Source: Acetatifactor muris (GTDB lineage: Bacteria > Bacillota > Clostridia > Lachnospirales > Lachnospiraceae). From it: DNA of 64,000 nucleotides. The notes under the pieces are model-generated. The model saw nothing but the letters and a program-made list of their open reading frames with translations, had not been told where the DNA came from and made no database searches. The number at the start of each line of letters is the position of its first letter. Position 1 is the stretch's first letter. Positions 9,041-17,137 of this stretch are shown piece after piece. A program made the position numbers and the translations under genes. The stretch spans positions 1 through 64,000 of the forward strand of contig JAMPFR010000014.1 of the NCBI GenBank assembly GCA_023664365.1, written 5' to 3'.

Positions 9041-9073
9041 AAAAAGCCCCGAACCATAAAGATTCGGGGCTTT
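9041..9073 (-). terminator. Intrinsic terminator in the ribU leader (riboswitch expression platform)
   Basis: On the minus strand AAAGCCCCGAA pairs with TTCGGGGCTTT across a 9-nt loop, followed by a run of T (9041-9045). It lies between the FMN aptamer and the ribU start, so it is the likely off-switch when FMN binds. Formation of a competing antiterminator was not traced base by base. Confidence 0.85.
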
Positions 9074-9120
9074 ACACACACTGCAGCGGCTTCCGGTTTG
9101 AAAAACAAAACCACAGCCGA

Positions 9121-9304
9121 TACCTTCTTCTCTCATCCAGACTTTACTGTTGGTCCCGGACTTTCACCGAGTCAACCGGGTAAGACCTCCTGTTCCCGCC
9201 GCCTGCGGCGATACGAACAATCGGTGAGACGCACTGCTCCTCACGCTTACCCGGGTCGCGGACTTTACCGCCAGTAGGGAATTGCACCCGACCCCGAAGA
9301 ATTT
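9121..9304 (-). ncRNA. FMN riboswitch (RFN element)
   Basis: Minus-strand sequence carries the conserved RFN blocks in order: TCTTCGGGGTCGGGTGCAAT, CCCTACTGGCGGTAAAGTCC, GCGACCCGGG, a variable stem, GACTCGGTGAAAGTCCGGGA and AGTAAAGTCTGGATGAGAGA. It precedes ribU and is followed by a strong terminator hairpin, which suggests control by premature transcription termination when FMN is abundant. Confidence 0.95.
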
Positions 9305-9326
9305 TCATTCACTTTTTCCAATACAA

Positions 9327-9355
9327 AGACTACCACAACGCTCCCTGAAATGCAA
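9327..9355 (-). promoter_or_regulatory. Promoter of the FMN riboswitch-ribU unit
   Basis: Minus strand -35 TTGCAT and -10 TAGTCT are separated by 17 nt. The predicted start of transcription is about 15 nt upstream of the aptamer, which is the expected arrangement. Confidence 0.6.
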
Positions 9356-9404
9356 GCAGAAACGATTATCCGCCCGAAACCGGTTACCGACATGAAAAGT
9401 TACA

Positions 9405-9542
9405 GGCGCAGCTGACAATCGTTCTCATGCAGGCTGTGCAAGACGTCGGTACTTAGCAGGCGTATTCTGCCTGCTTAGGTATCGCTACGTCGCGCCTCCA
9501 AGCGAAAGCGGGCCTGCATGAAAATGACTGTCAGCTGCCGCC
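9405..9542. repeat. Long nested palindrome (about 138 bp)
   Basis: The outer arms pair as CAGCTGACA...CATGCAGGC with GCCTGCATG...TGTCAGCTG. Inner arms pair as GACGTCGGTACTTAGCAGGC with GCCTGCTTAGGTATCGCTACGTC, around a 7-nt loop. The whole folds as one extended hairpin starting 6 bp after the ABC exporter stop codon. There is no long U-tract on either side. It could be an RNA 3'-end stabiliser, a weak terminator, or a non-autonomous repeat element. Nothing else is visible in this gap before the ribU promoter. Confidence 0.75.
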
Positions 9543-9548
9543 GTCACT

Positions 9549-11528
9549 TTACACGCTTTTACCCGTATAAAGCTGATAATACTTCCCTTTCTGCTCAATC
9601 AGCTGGTCATGGGTGCCTCGCTCGATAATGCGTCCCTGCTCCAGCACAATGATGCAGTCGCTGTTTCTGACCGTGGAAAGCCTGTGGGCAATGACGAAGT
9701 TGGTACGCCCCTTCATCAGCGCGTCCATGCCCTGCTGCACCAGCTTCTCCGTTCTGGTATCGATGGAGCTGGTGGCTTCATCCAGAATCAGCACCGGCGG
9801 GTCTGCAATGGCCGCCCTGGCAATGGCAAGCAGCTGCCTCTGGCCCTGGCTTAAATTCGCGCCGTCCCCGTGGAGCATGGTGTTATAGCCCTCCGGCAGC
9901 CTGCGGATAAACCCGTCCGCATTTGCCAGCTTCGCGGCCTTCACCACCTCCTCGTCGGTGGCGTCCAGCTTCCCGTAGCGGATATTTTCCATAACGGTTC
10001 CCGTAAACAAATGGGTATCCTGCAATACAATTCCCAGAGACCTTCGCAGGTCATCCAGTTTAATCTTGTTGACATTGATGCCGTCGTAACGGATTTTGCC
10101 GTCCTGAATACTGTAAAAGCGGTTAATCAGATTGGTAATGGTGGTTTTCCCCGCGCCGGTAGCGCCCACAAAGGCAATTTTCTGTCCCGGCTTGGCAAAC
10201 AGCTCAATGTCATGGAGAATCATCTTCTCGTCATTATAGCCGAAGTCCACACGGTCAAATACCACATCCCCCTCCAGCTGCTGGTAGGTGGTAGTATCGC
10301 TGTCCTTATGGTAATGCTTCCAGGCCCAGAGCCCGGTTCTCTCGCTGCTCTCCGTCAATTCTCCCCGGTCGTTCCTTACAGCGTTCACAAGCTCCACATA
10401 GCCCTGATCCGTTTCGGGCGTCTCATCCATCAGCTTAAAGATCCGGTCCGCACCGGCAAGGGCCATGATAATGCTGTTAAACTGCATACTGATCTGGTTG
10501 ATGGGCATACTGAAGGACTTGTTCAGATTCAGGAAGCTGGCAAGGGATCCCAAGGTCAGCCCGGACACCCCCGTAATAGCCAGGACGCCGCCCGCCACGG
10601 AGCACACCACATAGCTTAAGTTGCCCAGCTGTGCGTTGACAGGCCCCATGATATTTGCAAACTTATTTGCGGAATAGGCGCTTTCGCAAAGTCTGTCGTT
10701 CAGCTCATTGAACCGATCCAGGCTCTCCTGCTCATGGCAGAATACCTTTACCACCTTCTGGCCCGTCATGGTTTCCTCGATGCAGCCGTTCAGACTGCCC
10801 AGGTTGCGCTGCTGCGCCAGAAAGTAGCTGCTGCTCCGGGAACCGATTTTCTTGGCCGCCACCATCATAACCACTACCATCAGAAGCGTCACCAGCGTCA
10901 GCGGAATATCCAGCACCAGCATGGAAACAAGGGTTCCTATCACGGTGATCAGGCTGTTTACCAGCTGGGGAATACTCTGGCTGATAAGCTGGCGCATAGT
11001 GTCAATATCGTTGGTGTAGATGGACATAATGTCGCCGTGGGCATGGGTATCAAAGTATTTGATAGGCAGCTTCTCCATCTTTTCAAATAAGTCGTTCCTG
11101 AGGTTCCTCTGGGTTCCCTGGGTGATATAAATCATCAGCCTGGACTGTGTGAAGGACGCCAGGACTCCCAGGCCGTAAAAGCAGGCCACTCTGCCGATTG
11201 CCTGTGCCAACTCCCCAAAGTCGGGATTCTGCTGCTTCATCAGGGGAACAATATAATCGTCAATCAGCGTCCGCATGAACAGCGTTCCCTGAAGGGATGC
11301 AAACACTGACGCAAAGATACAGACAATCACAATCACCCACTGTATCCCGTAATCCTTAAAGGTATAGCCCAGCACTCTTTTCAGCAGCTTGCCCGGATTC
11401 TCAAGCTTGGGTCTGGGGCCTCTTGGACCCCTGCCCGGCCCGCCAGGGCCGTGACCGCCAGGGCCGTGACCGCCAGGGCCGTGACCGCCGGAACCGTTAT
11501 TCACATCCGGTTTTCTCTCCTCTGCCAT
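9549..11528 (-). CDS. ABC exporter half-transporter, catalytically competent subunit
   Basis: Type IV ABC exporter subunit of about 659 residues: six membrane helices (about 40-340) then a nucleotide-binding domain. Walker A is GATGAGKTT; the signature is LSQGQ and Walker B ends LILDEATS, so the catalytic Glu is present. The N terminus carries an extra tail of GGHGP repeats. It overlaps or abuts its partner gene, and both lie behind a MarR regulator, as in LmrCD- or BmrCD-like multidrug pairs. The start is ambiguous: ATG at 11528 (AAGGGAG 10 nt upstream) or GTG at 11534, which would overlap the partner stop. Substrate unknown; drug or lipid efflux is inferred from family and regulator. Confidence 0.9.
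   Translation of the reverse strand: MAEERKPDVNNGSGGHGPGGHGPGGHGPGGPGRGPRGPRPKLENPGKLLKRVLGYTFKDYGIQWVIVIVCIFASVFASLQGTLFMRTLIDDYIVPLMKQQNPDFGELAQAIGRVACFYGLGVLASFTQSRLMIYITQGTQRNLRNDLFEKMEKLPIKYFDTHAHGDIMSIYTNDIDTMRQLISQSIPQLVNSLITVIGTLVSMLVLDIPLTLVTLLMVVVMMVAAKKIGSRSSSYFLAQQRNLGSLNGCIEETMTGQKVVKVFCHEQESLDRFNELNDRLCESAYSANKFANIMGPVNAQLGNLSYVVCSVAGGVLAITGVSGLTLGSLASFLNLNKSFSMPINQISMQFNSIIMALAGADRIFKLMDETPETDQGYVELVNAVRNDRGELTESSERTGLWAWKHYHKDSDTTTYQQLEGDVVFDRVDFGYNDEKMILHDIELFAKPGQKIAFVGATGAGKTTITNLINRFYSIQDGKIRYDGINVNKIKLDDLRRSLGIVLQDTHLFTGTVMENIRYGKLDATDEEVVKAAKLANADGFIRRLPEGYNTMLHGDGANLSQGQRQLLAIARAAIADPPVLILDEATSSIDTRTEKLVQQGMDALMKGRTNFVIAHRLSTVRNSDCIIVLEQGRIIERGTHDQLIEQKGKYYQLYTGKSV
11439..11490 (-). 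repeat. 15-bp tandem repeat encoding GGHGP
   Basis: At least three near-identical 15-bp units with consensus CGCCAGGGCCGTGAC on the plus strand encode repeated GGHGP near the N terminus of the ABC exporter. The unit keeps reading frame, so copy number can change without breaking the gene. The His-Gly-rich tail may bind metal, but that is speculation. Confidence 0.8.
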
Positions 11529-11530
11529 AA

Positions 11531-13300
11531 TCACATCTCTCCCTTCTCGTCAAAATCGCCGCTGCCTCCGGTCTGTGACTCATAGACGTCGCGGTAAATC
11601 TCATTGCTCTTCAGAAGCTCCTCATGAGTTCCAAAGCCGTCAATCTGGCCCTCGTTCAGAACGATGATCCTGTCCGCATGTTCCACGCTTGACACTCTCT
11701 GGGCAATAATCAGCTTTGTGGTTCCGGGAATCTCCTCAGCGAAGGCTTTCCTGATTTTTGCGTCGGTAGCCGTATCCACGGCGCTGGTGGAATCGTCCAG
11801 AATCAGTATTTTAGGCTTTTTCAAAAGGGCTCTGGCAATACAAAGCCTCTGCTTCTGGCCGCCGGACACATTTGTACCGCCCTGCTCGATATAAGTGTTA
11901 TAGCCCTCCGGCATTTTCTGAATGAATTCATCGGCGCAGGCCAGCTCACAGGCATGCCTGCACTCTTCCTCCGTAGCCTCCTTATCGCCCCAACGCAGAT
12001 TTTCCAGTATGGTTCCGGAAAACAGGACATTGTTCTGCAATACTACCGCCACCTGGTTCCGCAGGGCCTCCATATCATAATCTCTCACGTCCACGCCGCC
12101 CACCAGCAGCCGCCCGTCCGTCACGTCATACAGGCGGCTCACCAGGTTCACCAGGCTGGACTTGGCGCTTCCCGTGCCGCCGATGATGCCGATGGTCTCT
12201 CCCGCCTTAATGTCAAGATTGATATTCTTCAGCACCGGCGTCTCCGCATCCTTTCTGTATGCAAAGGAAACGTTGTCAAACCGTATGCTGCCGTCCGCCA
12301 CCTGATAGATCGGGTTCTCCGGATTCGCCAGATCAGGCTTCTCCGTCAGCACTTCGCAGATACGCTTTGCGCTTGCCACGGACATGGTTACCATCACAAA
12401 GATCATTGACAGCATCATCAAATTCATCAGGATAGTCATACAATAGGTCAGCAGGCTCATAAGGTGTCCCGTAGTCAACTCGCTCTGCACCACCATATGG
12501 GCTCCGATCCAGCTGATGAGAATGATACAGGTGTATACCGTAAGGTTCATCACCGGGCCGTTCCAGGCCACGATACCTTCCGCCTTGCAGAATATTTTGT
12601 AAATATTCTCGCTTGCCTTCCTGAACTTTTTATTTTCATGCTCCTCCCGGACATAGGCCTTTACCACCCGGATAGCCGACACGTTTTCCTGTACGCTTTC
12701 GTTTAAGTCATCATACTTAGGGAACGCCTGGGTAAAATGCCTTGTGGCGTTGGTGACGATCACCCCCAGGACACAGGCCAGGATAAGCACCGCCACCAGA
12801 TAGATGCTTGCCAGCCTGGGACTTATGCGGAAGGACATCACCATGGCGATGATCAGGCTGAAGGGGGCCCGCATAGCCATCCTCAGCATCATCTGATATG
12901 CGTTCTGCATATTAGTCACATCCGTTGTCAGCCTTGTTACCAGTCCCGATGTACTGAACTTGTCAATGTTGGAAAAGCTGAAGGTCTGTATATTTTCATA
13001 CATGGCCTTTCTTAAGTTTCTGGCAAAGCCCGTGGAGGCCTTCGCCCCAAACACGCCTCCTCCGATACCGAAGGTCAGGCTTAAGAGGGCCGTCAGAATC
13101 ATCAGCCCTCCAATCAGGTAAATATGCTGCATATTTCCCTGACTTCCGTCCGCATTGACTGCGTTGATGCCGTCGTCTATAATAGACGCCATCAGCAGGG
13201 GAATTATCATTTCCATGATGACCTCGCCTATCATAAAAAGCGGCGTTACAATAGAAGCCTTTTTAAATTCCTTGATTTGAGCTCCAAGTGTCTTCAGCAT
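11531..13300 (-). CDS. ABC exporter half-transporter, degenerate-site subunit
   Basis: Partner of the following ABC gene, about 589 residues with six membrane helices and a nucleotide-binding domain. Walker A GGTGSAKSS and signature VSGGQ are intact, but Walker B ends ILILDDSTS: Asp replaces the catalytic Glu. This is the usual sign of a heterodimeric exporter with one weak ATP site. The ATG at 13300 is preferred over a GTG at 13309, which sits too close to the AAAGGAT ribosome site. It begins 5 bp after the marR stop, so regulator and transporter form one operon. Confidence 0.9.
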   Translation of the reverse strand: MLKTLGAQIKEFKKASIVTPLFMIGEVIMEMIIPLLMASIIDDGINAVNADGSQGNMQHIYLIGGLMILTALLSLTFGIGGGVFGAKASTGFARNLRKAMYENIQTFSFSNIDKFSTSGLVTRLTTDVTNMQNAYQMMLRMAMRAPFSLIIAMVMSFRISPRLASIYLVAVLILACVLGVIVTNATRHFTQAFPKYDDLNESVQENVSAIRVVKAYVREEHENKKFRKASENIYKIFCKAEGIVAWNGPVMNLTVYTCIILISWIGAHMVVQSELTTGHLMSLLTYCMTILMNLMMLSMIFVMVTMSVASAKRICEVLTEKPDLANPENPIYQVADGSIRFDNVSFAYRKDAETPVLKNINLDIKAGETIGIIGGTGSAKSSLVNLVSRLYDVTDGRLLVGGVDVRDYDMEALRNQVAVVLQNNVLFSGTILENLRWGDKEATEEECRHACELACADEFIQKMPEGYNTYIEQGGTNVSGGQKQRLCIARALLKKPKILILDDSTSAVDTATDAKIRKAFAEEIPGTTKLIIAQRVSSVEHADRIIVLNEGQIDGFGTHEELLKSNEIYRDVYESQTGGSGDFDEKGEM

Positions 13301-13305
13301 ATACT

Positions 13306-13830
13306 TCACATCCTTTCTTTTTTATCCTCACAACATTTTTCGCCCTTTTCCCGTTCCTCCTCAGGCTCCGCCACCCCTGTTTCACGGCGCCATTCCTCCA
13401 GATTCCGGAATACCTTCTCCAGCATCCGGTGCAGCTCCGCGATTTCCTCCTCGCTTAAGTCCCGGATCATGCGCTGTTCCATCATCTCCATATGTTCTTC
13501 TACCTGGCGGTAGCCCTGCATGGCCTCTTCCGTCATCAGAATTCGCTTCAGCCTGGCGTCCTTATCCAGTGCTTTCCGCACAATCAGCCCGTTTTTCTCC
13601 ATCACCTGAAGGGTGTTGGTGGCCGTTGCCCCGGAGATGCGGAATTCCTTCTCGATATCCCTCTGGTACACCGGCTGCTCCTGATGATGATAAAGATACC
13701 CCAGGATACCTCCCTGGAGCTGAGAATGGGGCGCCGTCGAAGAACAGGGCACCGTATTGCGGATAATCGCCTTGATCTGATTGTGGATCACTCGCAGCGT
13801 AAACGCAAGCCTCCTGTGGTTCTGTTCCAT
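13306..13830 (-). CDS. MarR-family transcriptional regulator of the ABC exporter operon
   Basis: A 174-residue winged-helix protein; the DNA-binding region reads QRDIEKEFRISGATATNTLQ followed by the wing DKDARLKRILMTEE. The C terminus is charged and coiled-coil-like (EEEIAELHRMLEKVFRNLEEW). First gene of the operon, followed by both exporter subunits. Two 14-bp palindromes overlap its own promoter, so it very probably represses the operon until a ligand, perhaps a transported drug, binds. ATG has GAGGTG upstream. Confidence 0.9.
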   Translation of the reverse strand: MEQNHRRLAFTLRVIHNQIKAIIRNTVPCSSTAPHSQLQGGILGYLYHHQEQPVYQRDIEKEFRISGATATNTLQVMEKNGLIVRKALDKDARLKRILMTEEAMQGYRQVEEHMEMMEQRMIRDLSEEEIAELHRMLEKVFRNLEEWRRETGVAEPEEEREKGEKCCEDKKERM

Positions 13831-13900
13831 AACTCACCTCTTTTACCGTGCAGGCGCGCTGACATCCTTCGTGCGTATAATCAGATATAAACGCAAAAAT

Positions 13901-13961
13901 GTTAGCGCGCTAACCTTGTTGTTAGCACACTAACATTATCACCGCAGGATATATTTGTCAA
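13901..13961 (-). promoter_or_regulatory. marR operon promoter with twin palindromic operators
   Basis: Minus strand -35 TTGACA (13956-13961) and -10 TAATGT (13933-13938) are 17 nt apart. Two related palindromes follow: 13921-13934 (core TTAGNNNNCTAA, touching the -10) and 13901-13914 (GTTAGCGCGCTAAC, perfect). Their starts are 20 bp apart, about two helix turns, which suits two MarR dimers on one face of the DNA. Confidence 0.85.
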
Positions 13962-14022
13962 TACCGAATTTTCAGCAAACTGTCAGACCGATATAACAGC
14001 CCGGCAAAGGCGGCGGCAGCTG

Positions 14023-15222
14023 TCAGTTCCACACAGGCTCAAAGCAGATGTTCAGATCCACGTCGGTGCCGATGCCCTGTATCCTGCCCTTATCGGAATA
14101 CTGCCAGATCTTATACTCATAGGGATAAAACATCTGGTCGCTGTAAGAGGCATACCACTTGTCATAGTCCTCCAGCGCCGCAATATCTATCATCAGCGCC
14201 CCCATCTGGGTGTTGTGGTAAATCATAGGGGTATAGCCCGCGTTTTCTATGGTCTGGCAGAAAAGCAGGGTCAGATGGGTTCGCTCCTCCACAGAAATAT
14301 TGTTCATACGTCCGTCCGCGCTGGTTCTCTCCACGTCATACACCACAGGGCAGTCCAGCTCATAGGGCGCAATTTTGTTCAAAACAAGCTGCGCCTCCGC
14401 CAGCACCTCGTCGTCATTGATTGCCTGGCTGAAAATATAAACTCCCACCTTGATTCCGGCGGCCTTGGCCCCCTGGATATTGGCGTCAAACTGCGCATCC
14501 TCCATAAGGTTTCCTTCCTTGCCGTAGCCCCGGTATCCCAGGCGGATAATTGCAAATTCCACCCCGTCCTGGGCCACCAGATTCCAGTCAATCTTCCCCT
14601 GATGGCTGGACACGTCGATTCCCTTGTGGGAGGTCACCTGGCCGTCCGTAAGATACTGATATTCTCCGTTTTCCAATATCTGCAGATTTGCCGCATCCAG
14701 TTGGTTTAATTTCAAATCCCTGTTGATGGGCACAAAATGAAACCGGCCGTCACTGACTACCACAATGTCATTCGGGTAGTAGGGACGCAGCGTTTCAACA
14801 GTGGTGGTGCCTGACGAAAGAGATTCCTTAATCCCGTTCAGCACCCGTTCCGCTTCCTCATTTTGGGCGGACGCCACCGCCTCCTCCACTTTTCTGTCCA
14901 GCTCCGCCTGAGAGTAAACCACGGCGCCGGACAACACGTCAACCGTATCGCCTGTCTCCCCGCCTTCCTGCCGGGACTCTCCCGGATCCCCGGACGCATC
15001 CCCGTCTCCGGCTTCCGTCTGCTTATCGGCGTCTTCTCCGCCGGAGAACTTATCATACAGCGTCATGCCGCCGTACATAGCCGCCACCAGCACCACCATG
15101 CAGCCGAGCATACCCAGAATCCCCCTGATAGTAGAATTCCGCCGCCTGGCCTTCCGCGCCTTTCTCAACTTTTCTTCTCTTTCTTCTCTGGTCTCGCTCT
15201 CGTCTATATTCCTATTATTCAT
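14023..15222 (-). CDS. Membrane-anchored GH25 lysozyme-like muramidase
   Basis: About 399 residues. The first 35 are charged and cytosolic, followed by one membrane helix (ILGMLGCMVVLVAAMYGGM) and an Asp/Glu/Gly-rich linker. The C-terminal GH25 domain covers about residues 200-399. Its marks are GIDVSSHQGKIDW at the start and the acidic pair in CPVVYDVE, where GH25 active-site residues lie. The predicted topology puts the enzyme outside the cell, acting on peptidoglycan. It follows sigF by about 100 bp; a role in cell-wall remodelling, possibly in sporulation, is inference. ATG with AGGAG upstream. Confidence 0.87.
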   Translation of the reverse strand: MNNRNIDESETREEREEKLRKARKARRRNSTIRGILGMLGCMVVLVAAMYGGMTLYDKFSGGEDADKQTEAGDGDASGDPGESRQEGGETGDTVDVLSGAVVYSQAELDRKVEEAVASAQNEEAERVLNGIKESLSSGTTTVETLRPYYPNDIVVVSDGRFHFVPINRDLKLNQLDAANLQILENGEYQYLTDGQVTSHKGIDVSSHQGKIDWNLVAQDGVEFAIIRLGYRGYGKEGNLMEDAQFDANIQGAKAAGIKVGVYIFSQAINDDEVLAEAQLVLNKIAPYELDCPVVYDVERTSADGRMNNISVEERTHLTLLFCQTIENAGYTPMIYHNTQMGALMIDIAALEDYDKWYASYSDQMFYPYEYKIWQYSDKGRIQGIGTDVDLNICFEPVWN

Positions 15223-15323
15223 GGGTATCTCCTATGACATTTTTTCTCTTGTATCTATTATATTAACCGATACAGCCCGATAGGAAAAGCGGAAATAATT
15301 ACATTTTATAAAAATTTAAAGAA

Positions 15324-16091
15324 TCAGCCTTTTGCCCGCTCCCGAAGCCGCAGCAATATTTTTTTCTCCAGCCTGCTGACCTGGACCTGGCTGATGCCCA
15401 GCGCCGCGGCCACCTCCATCTGGGTCTTTTCCTGAAAGTACCGCATGGAAATCAGCTTCTTTTCAAAAGGCTCCAGGGTATTCAACAGCTGGACCAGCAG
15501 CATATGGTTCAGCAGTTCTTCCTTTTCCGCGTCCTCGCTGCCGAAGGTTCCCGCCATGCTGCTTCCCACACTGCCGTTGTTCCCCCGGACCACCTTGTCC
15601 ACCAGATAAACCTCGCTGCCGTCATCCTGATACACGGCGCTGTATATGGACTCCACCTCTATGGACGCCTCCATGGCGATTACCACATCCTCCATGGAAA
15701 GGCCCGTGGCCTCCATAATCTCCTGCAGGGTAGGCTCCCGGTTTATCCCGGCCTGCAGCTTCTGTCTTGCCAGCTTTACCTTCAGTCCGTTTTCCTTGAT
15801 GGTCCTGGATACCTTCACCGGGCCGTCGTCCCGCAAAAAGCGCTTGATTTCCCCGGTGATCATAGGCACGGCATAGGTTGAAAACTGCAGTCCCAGCTTC
15901 AAATCAAATTTGTCGATGGCTTTCATCAGGCCGATGGTGCCGATTTGGAACAAATCCTCCATATCATAGCCCCGTCCCGCAAAACGCCGCACAATATGGT
16001 GAACCAAACCCAGATTTTTTTCTATCAGTACCTCTCTTGCATCCTTTTCTCCTGCCTGTGATCTTGCAATCAGTACTGACGTTTCTTCCAT
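15324..16091 (-). CDS. sigF: Sporulation sigma factor SigF
   Basis: First forespore-specific sigma factor; held inactive by SpoIIAB until asymmetric division. Its 255 residues contain region 2 (YDMEDLFQIGTIGLMKAIDKFD and LQFSTYAVPMITGEIKRFLR), a region 3 segment and region 4 with the helix-turn-helix TQMEVAAALGISQVQVSRLE. Last gene of the spoIIAA-spoIIAB-sigF operon, 3 bp after spoIIAB. Presence of the intact operon indicates a spore-forming organism. Confidence 0.96.
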   Translation of the reverse strand: MEETSVLIARSQAGEKDAREVLIEKNLGLVHHIVRRFAGRGYDMEDLFQIGTIGLMKAIDKFDLKLGLQFSTYAVPMITGEIKRFLRDDGPVKVSRTIKENGLKVKLARQKLQAGINREPTLQEIMEATGLSMEDVVIAMEASIEVESIYSAVYQDDGSEVYLVDKVVRGNNGSVGSSMAGTFGSEDAEKEELLNHMLLVQLLNTLEPFEKKLISMRYFQEKTQMEVAAALGISQVQVSRLEKKILLRLRERAKG

Positions 16092-16094
16092 ACT

Positions 16095-16589
16095 TCAGTC
16101 CTCTCTGTCTATCCAGTCACCCACGCCGATTTTTTTCTTCATGCGCACTGTGGTTCCTTTCCCCGGCAGGCTTTCCACCTCAAGATCGTCCATAAAGGCT
16201 TCCATAAAGGCAAACCCCATGCCGGAACGTTCCAGCTCGGGCTTCGTGGTAAACAGGGGTTCCATGGCCTGATCCAGATTCTCAATGCCTCTGCCGTTAT
16301 CCGTGACCTGAATATGTAACATATCATTCTCCAGGAGACAATGTACCCTCACCTTGCCGGGATTGATACGGGCTTTGTCCGCAGGCTGCCCCTTGGCGCC
16401 GCCGTACCCGTAGAGATTCTCATATCCGTGAATAATGGAATTTGTCACCGCCTCGGAAACCGCCGTTTTGATATCCGCCAGCTCCTCCAGCGTCGGGTTC
16501 GCATTAGCCACAAACGCCGAAACCGCCACCCTGGCAAATCCCTCGTTGTCAGAAACCGCATCAAACAAAAGCTCCATCTCATTTTTCAT
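16095..16589 (-). CDS. spoIIAB: Anti-sigma F factor SpoIIAB
   Basis: Serine kinase and anti-sigma factor of the GHKL ATPase family; it binds SigF and phosphorylates SpoIIAA. The start [20 protein letters not shown] and [14 protein letters not shown] (ATP-binding N box) are close to the B. subtilis protein; VTDNGRGI is the G1 box. It is about 164 residues, with a roughly 14-residue insertion after the N box ([17 protein letters not shown] region) compared with the usual 146-residue form. ATG overlaps the spoIIAA stop as ATGA, with GGAGG upstream. Confidence 0.95.
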   Translation of the reverse strand: MKNEMELLFDAVSDNEGFARVAVSAFVANANPTLEELADIKTAVSEAVTNSIIHGYENLYGYGGAKGQPADKARINPGKVRVHCLLENDMLHIQVTDNGRGIENLDQAMEPLFTTKPELERSGMGFAFMEAFMDDLEVESLPGKGTTVRMKKKIGVGDWIDRED

Positions 16590-16909
16590 GATTCCAGTAC
16601 CTCCACAATTTTTTCCAGTCCGGATACAGTCAGGATTCTTCTGATCTGCCTGTCTGCATGAATACAAAAGACCCGCCCGCCGAAGCAGGATATTTTCCTG
16701 TGTCTTCCCATAATGATTCCCACGCCGGAGGAATCCATGAACCGTGTGTTTTCAAAATCAAAGACCACGTTGCACACATTCTCCCTGCATAACAGCCTGT
16801 CCGCGTTCTCACAGATAAAGCCTGCCCTGTGGTGATCCACCTCCTCCGGCAGCCTTATCATCAGACAGTTGTCTATCACCTGAAAATCTTCCGCTGCAAT
16901 CTGCTCCAT
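16586..16909 (-). CDS. spoIIAA: Anti-sigma F factor antagonist SpoIIAA
   Basis: STAS-domain protein of 107 residues. When dephosphorylated it displaces SpoIIAB from SigF. The phosphorylation site is visible in [14 protein letters not shown]. First gene of the spoIIA operon and translationally coupled to spoIIAB. In known spore formers this operon has a SigH promoter; I could not identify a convincing one in the short, hairpin-filled upstream gap. Confidence 0.95.
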   Translation of the reverse strand: MEQIAAEDFQVIDNCLMIRLPEEVDHHRAGFICENADRLLCRENVCNVVFDFENTRFMDSSGVGIIMGRHRKISCFGGRVFCIHADRQIRRILTVSGLEKIVEVLES

Positions 16910-16957
16910 ATGCCCTCTCCCTTCCGCCTTTCTTTACTTTCACGCACGTTTTTGCAC

Positions 16958-16997
16958 AAAGAAAAGAACCCGCAGCATCCCGCAGGTTCTTTTCTTT
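16958..16997 (-). terminator. Intrinsic terminator between the TPR gene and spoIIAA
   Basis: Arms AAAGAAAAGAACCCGC and GCAGGTTCTTTTCTTT form a 16-bp stem with one mismatch around an 8-nt loop, A-rich on one side and T-rich on the other. It could terminate in either direction, but the flanking genes make minus-strand read-through from the TPR gene the natural target. Confidence 0.75.
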
Positions 16998-17043
16998 TGT
17001 ATCTTTTACATTCTTCTCACACTTCCAGTCATGCCGCCAAACC

Positions 17044-17129
17044 GGAAGAATCCGCTTGCGGATTCTTCCCGGAATGACTTAGATTTTCTTAGGTCAGGTC
17101 CTTTCTGACCTTAGAAAATCTTCATTCCG
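17044..17129. repeat. Two adjacent long hairpins downstream of the TPR gene
   Basis: First hairpin: GGAAGAATCCGC / GCGGATTCTTCC, a perfect 12-bp stem with a 2-nt loop. Second: AGATTTTCTTAGGTCAG / CTGACCTTAGAAAATCT with one mismatch, extended outward by GGAATGA / TCATTCC, giving about 60 bp of palindrome. They lie between the TPR gene stop and the terminator before spoIIAA. No reading frame or known RNA family is evident. Confidence 0.7.
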
Positions 17130-17137
17130 TTCACACT

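Noticed and set aside
16910-17000. SigH promoter for the spoIIA operon
   Set aside because: Expected from B. subtilis, but no convincing AGGA-N-GAAT type match was found in the short gap, so none is reported.
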